Positions 24,942 through 33,251 of a stretch of DNA of 64,000 bases are shown piece by piece (the stretch's first letter is position 1; each line of letters begins with the position of its first letter). The position numbers and the translations under genes were made by a program. The stretch covers positions 62,001-126,000 of the forward strand of contig NGFH01000011.1 of the NCBI GenBank assembly GCA_002215675.1, in the 5' to 3' direction. This stretch comes from Bacteroidetes bacterium 2013_40CM_41_45. GTDB taxonomy: Bacteria; Bacteroidota; Bacteroidia; AKYH767-A; 2013-40CM-41-45. Below the pieces are notes generated by a model. That model saw nothing but the letters and a program-made list of their open reading frames with translations. It made no database searches and was not told where the DNA came from.

Positions 24942-26654
24942 ATGAAAAACGCATTGAAAAAATCATTCGGCAAGCTCAGGACATGGCTTATTGTTATCTG
25001 TATTGCCACAGCAGCTTTTGTATCGTTCAGTTTTGTTGACACTTTTTTCGAGATTTCGAAAAACCTCGACATATTTTCTACCCTCTTCAGGGAAGTGAAT
25101 ATGTTTTATGTGGATGAAACAGACCCGGGCAAGATGATGAAGAAAGGCATTGATGCCATGCTCGAATCTCTTGACCCATACACTAACTATATTCCTGAAT
25201 CAGATATTGAAGACTACCGTTTTATGACGACCGGGCAGTATGGAGGAATCGGAGCATTGATTAGGCCAAAGGGCGACTATGTTGTTATCAGTGAACCATA
25301 TGACGGGTATCCTGCGCAAAAGGCAGACCTAAGAGCTGGAGATGAAATATTGGAGATTGATGGTAAGTCGGCCAAAGGAAAAAAGACAGATGATGTGAGC
25401 AAGGCATTGAAAGGACAACCCAAATCGACCGTAAAAATTCTCGTCAGGAGACTTGGAGAAAAAAATCCCATTGAGAAAGAGTTGACCCGTGAAGAAATTA
25501 AAATTAAGAACGTAAGTTATTCCGGAATGCTTAACGACCATATCGGCTACATCCGCCTCACTAATTTTACTGAGAATGCAGGTAAAGAAGTTAAGGACGC
25601 GTTGGTTGCATTAAAGGAAAAAGGACACCTGAAAGGTGTAGTTTTTGACCTGAGAGAAAATCCGGGCGGATTGCTTAATGAAGCAGTAAATATTGCCAAC
25701 GTATTTCTTCCCAAAAACCAGGACATAGTAAGCACGCGCGGCAAGCTTCGCGAAATGGATAAGACATACAAGAGCGTCAATAACCCGGTGGATACAGATA
25801 TTCCTATCACTGTATTGGTGAACAGCCGTTCGGCCTCAGCTTCAGAAATTGTTTCGGGCACTATTCAGGACCTCGACCGCGGTGTGCTTGTAGGCCAGCG
25901 TACTTTCGGAAAAGGTTTAGTGCAAACTACACGGCCGCTTAGTTACAATTCGCAGTTAAAAATCACTACGGCAAAATATTACATACCCAGCGGGCGCTGC
26001 ATCCAGGCGCTGGATTATACTCATCGCAATGAAGACGGCAGCGTTGGAAAAATTCCCGATTCGTTAGTTACTGCTTTTAAAACAAAAGGCGGCAGAACCG
26101 TATTTGATGGAGGCGGTGTGAAGCCGGACATCTCAGTTGATCCCGTAACATACAGCAACATCACAGTAAGCTTGCTCACCAAGAATCTTATTTTTGATTA
26201 TGCAACCCAGTATAGGGACAAACATAACACCATTCTTCCGGCCAAAGAATTCAAGCTCACAGACCAGGACTTTAATGACTTTGTAGCATTCATTTCAGAT
26301 AAGGACTACGACTATATCACCAAGAGTGAAAAGACGATGGAAGACTTAAAGACGACTACAGAGAGCGAAAAATATTTTGATGCAGTAAAGAATGAATATG
26401 ATGCGCTGAAAGCCAAAATGGTGCACAACAAAAAGGAAGACATAACAAAAAATAAGACGGAAATTATGGAGGTTCTCAAAGAAGAGCTTGTAGCCCGGTA
26501 TTATTATCAGAATGGCCGCTTTGAAACCAACATAGCCTACGACCCGGAAATCCGCAGGGCAGCTGAAGTTTTGGATGACACAGCTCTTTACGCTTCTGTG
26601 CTGAACGGAACGTACCAGGAAAAAGACAAGAAGGCAGAAGTACAGAAGAAATAA
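24942..26654 (+). CDS. C-terminal processing peptidase, S41 family
   Basis: A 570-residue protein. An N-terminal hydrophobic helix (LIVICIATAAFVSFSFVDTFF) is an anchor or signal. A PDZ domain follows (GGIGALIRPKGDYVVI to AKGKKTDDVSKALKG) and then the S41 catalytic domain with the Ser in SRSASASEIVSG and the Lys in GQRTFGKGLVQ. Such Ctp proteases trim or degrade envelope proteins in the periplasm. The C-terminal ~150 residues are charged and helical. The gene follows yidD at a distance of about 165 bp; that gap holds AT-rich imperfect repeats of the gttatatgttat type. Confidence 0.93.
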   Translation: MKNALKKSFGKLRTWLIVICIATAAFVSFSFVDTFFEISKNLDIFSTLFREVNMFYVDETDPGKMMKKGIDAMLESLDPYTNYIPESDIEDYRFMTTGQYGGIGALIRPKGDYVVISEPYDGYPAQKADLRAGDEILEIDGKSAKGKKTDDVSKALKGQPKSTVKILVRRLGEKNPIEKELTREEIKIKNVSYSGMLNDHIGYIRLTNFTENAGKEVKDALVALKEKGHLKGVVFDLRENPGGLLNEAVNIANVFLPKNQDIVSTRGKLREMDKTYKSVNNPVDTDIPITVLVNSRSASASEIVSGTIQDLDRGVLVGQRTFGKGLVQTTRPLSYNSQLKITTAKYYIPSGRCIQALDYTHRNEDGSVGKIPDSLVTAFKTKGGRTVFDGGGVKPDISVDPVTYSNITVSLLTKNLIFDYATQYRDKHNTILPAKEFKLTDQDFNDFVAFISDKDYDYITKSEKTMEDLKTTTESEKYFDAVKNEYDALKAKMVHNKKEDITKNKTEIMEVLKEELVARYYYQNGRFETNIAYDPEIRRAAEVLDDTALYASVLNGTYQEKDKKAEVQKK

Positions 26655-26723
26655 ATCCCGTTTCTTACACGTTGGCAGGTAAATTATTTTGGCTCCGGCT
26701 GACAGGGAACAGAAATCGTAAGA

Positions 26724-28298
26724 ATGAATTTGCTAAGCAGGGAAAAAGCCGGTGCTGTTTATTACACCGGCCTTCTGCTGCTGGTAACAGGACTTCCGCT
26801 GTCGCTGTTCCTGATGAGCATTTCTCAATTTGTGCTCATAGCTGCTTTTATTATAGAGCGAAATTACCGCCAGCGCATCCGCGATTTTCTTCTCAACCTT
26901 CCGGCGCTTGCTCTTACCGGAATTTATATTATGCATGTTGGCGGCCTTATTTTCACCAAAAATTTTTCATGGGCAGCGCATGATTTAAAAATAAAACTTC
27001 CATTGCTGCTCATGCCGTTTCTGATTGGCACTGCCAGGCCGCTTAGTAAAAAGCAGTTCGAAACGTTACTCCTCGTTTTTAATGGCGCTGTGCTTGCCGG
27101 CTCCCTCATTGCCATGGCTGTTCTAACGGGAATTATTGTGCGCCCCGTCAATGACATTCGCGATATTTTTATTTTTCATATTTCACATATACGTTTTGCG
27201 CTTCTTACATGCCTTGGCATTTTTTCATTATCATATCTTCTCTTCAAAAATTATTATGAATGGCCCTGGGTAAAAAAAATTGCCGCATTGCTTTTGCTTG
27301 CCTGGTTTGTCATTTTTCTTATTCTCACCGAGTCGGTCACGGGCATTACCATTCTTATTGTAACTGCTTTTATCCTGGCTATTTATTTTTTATTTCAAAC
27401 TAAAAATATTCCGCTGCGGGCCAGTGTTGCTGTTATTATAATACTCGTTTCTTTCTCTCTCTACAGGTTTGTTCAACAGACCTATTCCGAACTCAGTGTT
27501 GTTCACCGGGAGGAAATTGCAAACCCCGAACCGAAGACTGCTTTAGGACATCCGTATGTGCATAATCCGGACGAAACACAAAGAGAAAACGGATACCTGA
27601 TATGGATGTATTATTGTGATGAGGAATTGCGCTCGCAGTGGAATAAGCGCAGTGTATTCCCTTACGATTCGTTGGATATGCGCAGGCAGGGGCTTAAGTA
27701 TACGCTCATCCGCTTTCTTACTTCAAAGGGATTGAGAAAAGATGCAGAGGGAGTGAACAAACTTTCGGATGATGAAATTCACTCGGTAGAAAGAGGGATA
27801 GCCAATGTAAATTACCAGGACATGACCAACCTGAAAACACGGCTTCAGCAGATTTTTTGGGAGTATAATAATTTCATCAGGGGAGGAAACCCGCAAGGGC
27901 ATTCCGTAATGCAACGTGCTGAATTCTGGAGAGCGGCTTTCGGAATTTTTAAGGAGAATTTTTTCTTTGGAACAGGAACAGGCGATATTGGGGATGCTTA
28001 TAAAATTCAATACGATAAAATGAACTCTCCGCTCGCTGCCGCGTGGCGGCTAAGGGCGCATAACCAGTACCTGACTTTTGCAGCTACATTCGGAATATTC
28101 GGACTGTTGTATTTTATTTTTACCCTGGTGTATCCTATGCGCGCATTGAATAAGACCCGCGATTTTCTTTACATCACTTTCTGGCTCACTGCTGTGCTAT
28201 CCATGATAACGGAAGATACGCTTGAAACCCAGGCAGGAGTTACCTTCTTTGCTTTCTTTAACTGCCTGTATTTATTCGCCAGGGAAGATGGAGAATAA
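26724..28298 (+). CDS. O-antigen ligase/polymerase-like membrane protein
   Basis: A 524-residue protein with about ten transmembrane helices in two groups, separated by a large soluble loop (about residues 260-410) as in Wzy/WaaL-type proteins. The loop contains the usual late segment: RAEFWRAAFGIFKENFFFGTGTGD, with AHNQYL about 35 residues later. It is 69 bp after the S41 protease gene and overlaps the next glycosyltransferase by 11 bp. It probably joins or polymerises surface glycan on an undecaprenyl carrier; the actual glycan is unknown. Confidence 0.8.
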   Translation: MNLLSREKAGAVYYTGLLLLVTGLPLSLFLMSISQFVLIAAFIIERNYRQRIRDFLLNLPALALTGIYIMHVGGLIFTKNFSWAAHDLKIKLPLLLMPFLIGTARPLSKKQFETLLLVFNGAVLAGSLIAMAVLTGIIVRPVNDIRDIFIFHISHIRFALLTCLGIFSLSYLLFKNYYEWPWVKKIAALLLLAWFVIFLILTESVTGITILIVTAFILAIYFLFQTKNIPLRASVAVIIILVSFSLYRFVQQTYSELSVVHREEIANPEPKTALGHPYVHNPDETQRENGYLIWMYYCDEELRSQWNKRSVFPYDSLDMRRQGLKYTLIRFLTSKGLRKDAEGVNKLSDDEIHSVERGIANVNYQDMTNLKTRLQQIFWEYNNFIRGGNPQGHSVMQRAEFWRAAFGIFKENFFFGTGTGDIGDAYKIQYDKMNSPLAAAWRLRAHNQYLTFAATFGIFGLLYFIFTLVYPMRALNKTRDFLYITFWLTAVLSMITEDTLETQAGVTFFAFFNCLYLFAREDGE

Positions 28299-29121
28299 AT
28301 TTTCCATATTGATTCCTTCATGGAATAATTTGCCGTACCTGAAAATTTGTATTGACAGCATCAGGAAAAATTCCCATTTTCCTCACCAGGTAATTGTTCA
28401 TGTCAATGAAGGAATGGATGGAACTATCGAATGGCTCAATCAAGAAAATATTGAGCATACGAGCAGCGAAAAAAATATCGGGATATGCACAGCAGTAAAT
28501 TCTGCTTTTGTGCTGGCAACAGCTCCATACATCATGTTCATGAATGATGACATGTACTGCTGTCCCGATTGGGATTTATATCTGGTGAATGAAATTGAAA
28601 GCATCAGGCACAAGAAATTTTTTCTTTCTTCTACCATGCTTGAACCGGTAAGCAGCGGCAACCGGTGTGTACTGGCTTCCTATGACTTCGGCAGAGATGC
28701 GGAAACATTCCGTGAAAAGAATTTGCTCAATACGCTTCCTGAGCTTCCCGTTCGCGATTGGACCGGAAGCACATGGCCTCCTAATGTTGTTCATCGCTCT
28801 TTATGGGAAGCAGTGGGAGGATTAAGTGAGGAGTTCAGTCCCGGCATGTATTCTGACCCGGATTTTTCTATGAAGCTGTGGCGGCAGGGTGTGCGCTATT
28901 TCAAAGGTGTAGGCAAAAGCTTTGTTTATCATTTTATGTCGAAGTCAACGGGGAAAGTGAAAAAGAATGACGGCAGAAAACAGTTTTTGCAAAAATGGGG
29001 AGTCAGCTCATCCTATTTTACAAAAAAAATTCTCGAATCCGGAAAAACATTTCAGGGTGAACTGCCTGAAAAAATTATAAAGCCGGGGCTGAAAGACCGG
29101 GTGAAAAAATTATTTGCCTGA
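28288..29121 (+). CDS. Family 2 glycosyltransferase
   Basis: 277 residues from the ATG at 28288, which overlaps the end of the O-antigen ligase-like gene; a longer frame upstream lies entirely inside that gene. It has the GT-A start FSILIPSWNNLPYLKICIDS, nucleotide-binding HVNEGMDGTIEW, and the DxD-like MNDDMYCCPDWDL that binds metal and sugar nucleotide. The end of the domain shows SDPDFSMKLWRQG, typical of rhamnosyl-like GT2 enzymes. Cytoplasmic face of the inner membrane is expected. It should act in the same surface glycan pathway as its neighbour. It converges with the next gene, with a 12-bp overlap of 3' ends. Confidence 0.87.
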   Translation: MENKFSILIPSWNNLPYLKICIDSIRKNSHFPHQVIVHVNEGMDGTIEWLNQENIEHTSSEKNIGICTAVNSAFVLATAPYIMFMNDDMYCCPDWDLYLVNEIESIRHKKFFLSSTMLEPVSSGNRCVLASYDFGRDAETFREKNLLNTLPELPVRDWTGSTWPPNVVHRSLWEAVGGLSEEFSPGMYSDPDFSMKLWRQGVRYFKGVGKSFVYHFMSKSTGKVKKNDGRKQFLQKWGVSSSYFTKKILESGKTFQGELPEKIIKPGLKDRVKKLFA

Positions 29122-29859
29122 GTTAAGAGCAATACGGTATTTCATAAAAACTTCCCCGGCAACTATTGAACAAATCTTCCATCCGTAATATCCGTCAAGA
29201 AAACCAAGTTGTAACAGATACATTCTTATAAAACGAACCGGGGGATTGAAAAGCATTTTCAAAAACAAAACAAATTTATTTCTGTTCAGTATTTTTTGTG
29301 CGCCAAGCCCTGCATATTTTTTTGCTTTTACTTCGTGTTCATCTACGGTATAAAATGAATAGTGTTCCAGGTCGCCTTTTAAAAAAGTTATGGGCACATT
29401 TTTTTTAAAAATTAATTTCTCATGTACTGCCTGGTTATTCCATTCGGCATCTTTCCGTGAATAAATGCGCGTCTTGCGGTCGGGGTACCATCCGCAGTGC
29501 CGTATCCATTTGCCGCAATAGTTGGTGAGCCGGTTAAACATATAGGCGCCTTTTAACCCCGGCTCCTTTGCTTCAGAAATATTTTTTCTTAATTCTGCAG
29601 ACAGCACTTCATCCGCATCCAGGATTAAAATAAAATCATTTGCTGCCTGCTCAGCGCCAAAATTTTTTGCATCGCCGTATCCTTTCCATGTTTTCTCAAT
29701 GACTTTTGCTCCGGCTGCCACAGAAATTTCTTTCGTTTTGTCAGTAGAAAAGGAATCCACAACAATAATTTCATCGGCAATATCTTTCACCGAATCAAGA
29801 CATCGTTTTATGTTTCTCTCTTCGTTAAGAGTAATAATAACAACTGAAAGAGGAGTCAT
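29110..29859 (-). CDS. LPS-core-type glycosyltransferase, family 2
   Basis: 249 residues from the ATG at 29859 (MTPLSVVIITLNEE); a GTG two codons earlier is less likely. It has GT-A features: the N-terminal VVIITLNEERNIKRCLDSV, VVDSFSTDKTKEI and the DAD of LILDADEVL. GAYMFNRLTNYCGKWIRHCG and WYPDRKTRIYSR are characteristic of the WaaE/KdtX-like LPS inner-core glucosyltransferases. Role in LPS core assembly is inferred from this similarity. The gene points against the preceding cluster and shares 12 bp with its end. Confidence 0.85.
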   Translation of the reverse strand: MTPLSVVIITLNEERNIKRCLDSVKDIADEIIVVDSFSTDKTKEISVAAGAKVIEKTWKGYGDAKNFGAEQAANDFILILDADEVLSAELRKNISEAKEPGLKGAYMFNRLTNYCGKWIRHCGWYPDRKTRIYSRKDAEWNNQAVHEKLIFKKNVPITFLKGDLEHYSFYTVDEHEVKAKKYAGLGAQKILNRNKFVLFLKMLFNPPVRFIRMYLLQLGFLDGYYGWKICSIVAGEVFMKYRIALNSGK

Positions 29860-29938
29860 TTGCACAAAATAACAACATTAAGTCGAAAGGAAAATTCTAT
29901 TTTGTTCGCCTGTTTGTGTTCCTTTGCCGTGATTCTGT

Positions 29939-30844
29939 ATGAAATCTTTTTCCGCCATATCCCAGCAGCTTCGAAGCGGTGACCATAAGCTCCTTGCCCG
30001 TTGCATTTCTATGGTAGAAAATGAATCAGAAGGTTGGATGGATTTGCTGCAGTCCCTCGATGTTACTCCAGTGCCTGTCATCGGTATTACCGGCCCGCCC
30101 GGCGCAGGGAAGAGCACTCTTATCAGCAATTTGGTTCAGCATTATTCAAAGGATGGAAAAAAAATCGCTGTCCTTGCCGTAGACCCGAGTTCTCCTTTCC
30201 ATCATGGTTCACTGCTGGGCGACCGGCTAAGGATGAGTCTGCATTTTTCTAATCCCGGGGTGTACATACGTTCGGTTGCGGCGCGTGGTTCTCTTGGTGG
30301 ATTGACAGACAAAGCAATGGAAATAACAGATGTGATGAAAGCGGCAGATTTTGATTTGATAATTATTGAAACCGTTGGCATTGGTCAGAGCGAAACGGAA
30401 ATAGCTTCGCTGGCCGATGTAACTGTGCTGGTGCTGGTGCCCGAAAGCGGGGATGAAATACAAACACTTAAAGCTGGTGTTATGGAAATTGCAGATATCT
30501 ATGTGGTGAACAAAGCCGACCATGAAGATGCAGAAAAATTTGCAGACAGTGTTTTATGGATGTCACAAATGAAACACAATGCAGAATGGACGGCCCCTGT
30601 AGTAAAGTCCATCGCTACTCAGGATTCAGGCACCAAAGAGCTGATTGAAAACATCGGAGCATTTCTTTCTTCAGGGGCTGTGAACAGTAAGCGCACATTG
30701 CTTTTTGCTGAAAAGGCATACCGCCTTATTGCCAGGGAGCGTATGAAGGACATAAACAAAAGTGCTCTTGCCGAACAACTCCAACAAAAAATAAATGAGA
30801 AGGGGTTTAACTTGTATAAGTTTGTGAAAAGTATTGTGAGTTAA
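29939..30844 (+). CDS. meaB: Methylmalonyl-CoA mutase-associated GTPase MeaB
   Basis: A 301-residue G3E-type GTPase. It has a P-loop TGPPGAGKST (residues 51-60), AVDPSSPF, the GDRLRM motif, ETVGIGQSE (switch region and G3) and the base-specificity NKAD. MeaB gates loading of adenosylcobalamin into methylmalonyl-CoA mutase and protects the enzyme. A B12-binding mutase subunit is encoded about 9 kb away at 39851, supporting an active mutase pathway. It is divergent from the glycosyltransferase and converges with the EnvC-like gene; the repeat between them may act as a two-way terminator. Confidence 0.94.
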   Translation: MKSFSAISQQLRSGDHKLLARCISMVENESEGWMDLLQSLDVTPVPVIGITGPPGAGKSTLISNLVQHYSKDGKKIAVLAVDPSSPFHHGSLLGDRLRMSLHFSNPGVYIRSVAARGSLGGLTDKAMEITDVMKAADFDLIIIETVGIGQSETEIASLADVTVLVLVPESGDEIQTLKAGVMEIADIYVVNKADHEDAEKFADSVLWMSQMKHNAEWTAPVVKSIATQDSGTKELIENIGAFLSSGAVNSKRTLLFAEKAYRLIARERMKDINKSALAEQLQQKINEKGFNLYKFVKSIVS

Positions 30845-30845
30845 A

Positions 30846-30963
30846 TTTTACCTCATCCTCCAAACTTCTTCTCCTGAAGGAGAAGGAGAGTACCATATCA
30901 CTTTATTCAATGTTTTGCAGTGTTCCCCTCTCTTTCAGGAGAGGGGTTAGGGGTGAGGTAAAA
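30846..30963. repeat. Composite CCTCACCCC-type palindromic repeat between convergent genes
   Basis: Outer arms ttttacctca (30846-30855) and tgaggtaaaa (30954-30963) enclose two further hairpins (cttctcc..ggagaag and cccctctc..gagagggg). T-runs flank both sides, so it can serve as a bidirectional terminator. The same family of sequence occurs in frame inside aroA at 61353-61390. Confidence 0.85.
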
Positions 30964-30979
30964 AAATAGATTTGAATAA

Positions 30980-32296
30980 TTACCTCGCGGCAATCCAATC
31001 CGCAGGGTCCAGGCGGGTGGAGCCGCGCCATATTTCAAGATGCAGCTCTGTTTTTTCTTCTTCGCCATCGGTGATTACAGAGCCTAAACGCTGGCGTGTT
31101 GCTATCACGTCACCGGTTTTAACAAACACCTCATCGAGGTTTGAATAGACGGTAAGGAATTCTCCGTGCCTGATGATAACTGCTCTGCCCGCGCCCGGAA
31201 TAGTAACAATGCTGGACACCTTGCCATCGAAGATGGAACGCGCAGAAGCATTTTTCGAAGTGGAAATATCTATACCATTGTTGTTGGTGTAAACGTCTTT
31301 CCACAGCGGATGCTGGTGCCTGCCGTAATAACCGGTAATAATTCCCTGCTCAACCGGCCAGGGCAGCTTGCCTTTATTATTCGCGAAGCCGGAAGAAAGT
31401 TTTTGCAGTTCAGGAGTCGAGGTAAAAACAGAAGTATCGGTGACTTTTTTTGTATCCGGTTTGATTCCTTTTTTTCTACTTGCAATGGCCGCTTTTTTTC
31501 GCGCTTCCTCCATCTCTTTTTTGATAAGCGCTTCGATTGCACGGCTCAGTTTCTCTGCTGCTTTTTGTTTGTCTTTTAAATCGCTGCGAAGCTTTTTTTC
31601 GCGCTTCGCCATATTGCTGACAATTTTTTCCTGCAACTGCTTATCTGCCGTCAGCGTCTTTCTTTCTCTTTCTTTAGCAGTAAGAAGTTTTTCCTTGGAA
31701 GTTTTTTTGTCTTCCAGTTCAGTCACCTTATTGGCGAGCGTTGTTTGGGTCTGAATAATTTCATCGCGCTGCTTTTTGCGGAACTCCGCATACTGCCTCA
31801 GGAAAAGCATGCGTTTGTAGGCCTGGTTAAAATCGGCAGACGAAAAAAGAAACATCATCATTCCATACGTGCTGCGGTTGCGGTATGCATAGCGGATAGT
31901 ACCGGCATATTCTTTCCGAAGCATATTCATTTTCTGCTGCAGGCTGCTGATGTTTGAATTGGATTCATCAATGCGGCTGTCCAGTGAATTGATTTCGGAA
32001 TTGATGACTTCAATGAGTTCTTCTCTCCTCTGGATTTGTTTGTTAAGCGTAGATAGCTGGTTAAGCGAGCCCGTTTTTATTTTTTTGGTTTCCTCAATTT
32101 GTTTTCCGGTCTGCTCAATTTCTTTCTCCAGGGATGAACGCCTTTTTTCCAACTCTTTTTTTGACTGCGAGAAAGACGGGAACCCAATAAAAAATAACAA
32201 CGCAAAGCAGAGAATAAAATAATGGCACGCAGGTAAAGCAGAAAAAAAAGATTGCCGCGGATTTCTTTCCGTATAAATCTGTCTTTTCTGTACCAT
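30980..32296 (-). CDS. EnvC-like murein hydrolase activator (degenerate LytM domain)
   Basis: 438 residues from the ATG at 32296 (a TTG codon precedes it). After a signal sequence (FILCFALLFFIGFPSFSQS) comes a long coiled coil (KKELEKRRSSLEKEIEQTGK onward) and then a LytM/M23 domain. The zinc ligands of active M23 enzymes are largely lost: the first His is Asn (NNNGIDIS), YxHL is YSNL, and only one His of the HxH motif remains (ELHLEIW). This is the pattern of EnvC, which activates amidases during division instead of cutting peptidoglycan. It is followed on the same strand by a DUF4292 lipoprotein and a TPR lipoprotein upstream, a conserved Bacteroidota arrangement. Confidence 0.88.
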   Translation of the reverse strand: MVQKRQIYTERNPRQSFFSALPACHYFILCFALLFFIGFPSFSQSKKELEKRRSSLEKEIEQTGKQIEETKKIKTGSLNQLSTLNKQIQRREELIEVINSEINSLDSRIDESNSNISSLQQKMNMLRKEYAGTIRYAYRNRSTYGMMMFLFSSADFNQAYKRMLFLRQYAEFRKKQRDEIIQTQTTLANKVTELEDKKTSKEKLLTAKERERKTLTADKQLQEKIVSNMAKREKKLRSDLKDKQKAAEKLSRAIEALIKKEMEEARKKAAIASRKKGIKPDTKKVTDTSVFTSTPELQKLSSGFANNKGKLPWPVEQGIITGYYGRHQHPLWKDVYTNNNGIDISTSKNASARSIFDGKVSSIVTIPGAGRAVIIRHGEFLTVYSNLDEVFVKTGDVIATRQRLGSVITDGEEEKTELHLEIWRGSTRLDPADWIAAR

Positions 32297-32367
32297 CAAC
32301 GTTCTGTTATTTAAGCCGCGTGTTGAAAGTGGAACGAAAACTCAGCAATAAAAGTTTATAAATAAAA

Positions 32368-33222
32368 TTATGGGTTTTTCACCAACCGCCTCTGTTCAAA
32401 GCGCGAAGGGATATTAAAAGGCAATTCAACGCCGGGGACCGGAGTCATTTTGGTGAAAGAAATGATTACCTGTGCTGTTTTCTGTTTGGCATCATCGCTC
32501 ATGTTTACCTCTTGTCTGAAGGGAATAATACCTGCCCCCATATCGCGGAAGTCGCTGTAATCAACTCTCACCGTCTTTTTATTTACCGGCTCTGCAATAT
32601 TCATTTTATGAATACGATGGTCTGCCGGAGAAACCCAGATATCCCAGGCAAAAGGCAGCGTTACAGAATCTTCCTCAACGCGCAATTTATTTTTTTTCTC
32701 AACCGTAGTCAGCAAGTAATCAGGACTCTCAGCATAAAGCGAACGCAATGTATCGGGATTTGAAGCCGGAAAATATCCCGCCATAATCAGTGATTGAAGC
32801 AGGGAAAAATTCAGGTCTGCATTAGCAAGGATGTTTACAGCATTATAGCCATCAGAATAATAAATATTGTTAAGACGGTCCAGCGCTTTCACGGAATCTT
32901 TGGTGAGCAGGATACGCACAGCTTCAATGCCAAGCAGCGGTGAAACCGAGAGCCAGATGGCGGTGTCTCTTTTCATACGCAGGTGAAAGCCGAACGAAAC
33001 GGAATTGCCTGAGGAATTAACCTCAATATCGCCTTTTGCCGTGAGTGCCGTGAAAGAGGGAATATTCTGCAACATAGAATCCATTGCCTGTTGAAATGTC
33101 ATTTCAGCGGCAGAAGGATGGGGAGCAGTCGTGGTGACTTTTTTTGAAGTGCGGCACGAGTTAAATAAAACCGGAAAAACGAAAACGGAAAGCAGAAAAA
33201 AATTTCGGAAATATTTATTCAT
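32368..33222 (-). CDS. DUF4292 lipoprotein (LolA/LolB-like)
   Basis: 284 residues from the ATG at 33222, giving a compact lipoprotein signal (FFLLSVFVFPVLFNSCRTS) with Cys lipidation. The mature part has the beta-rich DUF4292 pattern: FTALTAKGDIEVNSSG, FHLRMKRDTAIWLSVSPLLG and LYAESPDYLLTTVEKK. This resembles the incomplete barrel of LolA/LolB outer-membrane lipoprotein carriers, so a role in lipid or lipoprotein handling is possible. It lies between the TPR lipoprotein and the EnvC-like gene, all in the same direction with small gaps. Confidence 0.85.
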   Translation of the reverse strand: MNKYFRNFFLLSVFVFPVLFNSCRTSKKVTTTAPHPSAAEMTFQQAMDSMLQNIPSFTALTAKGDIEVNSSGNSVSFGFHLRMKRDTAIWLSVSPLLGIEAVRILLTKDSVKALDRLNNIYYSDGYNAVNILANADLNFSLLQSLIMAGYFPASNPDTLRSLYAESPDYLLTTVEKKNKLRVEEDSVTLPFAWDIWVSPADHRIHKMNIAEPVNKKTVRVDYSDFRDMGAGIIPFRQEVNMSDDAKQKTAQVIISFTKMTPVPGVELPFNIPSRFEQRRLVKNP

Positions 33223-33251
33223 AATTGATAAGAACAATTTTTCCGGAAGGA

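Noticed and set aside
26672..26983. Frame overlapping the start of the O-antigen ligase-like gene
   Set aside because: Shadow frame with Cys/Ser/Arg-rich translation; the membrane protein in the other frame is clearly real.
31166..31957. Plus-strand open frames opposite the EnvC-like gene
   Set aside because: Antisense shadows of a Lys/Glu-rich coiled-coil gene, giving Phe/Ser/Leu-rich translations without motifs.
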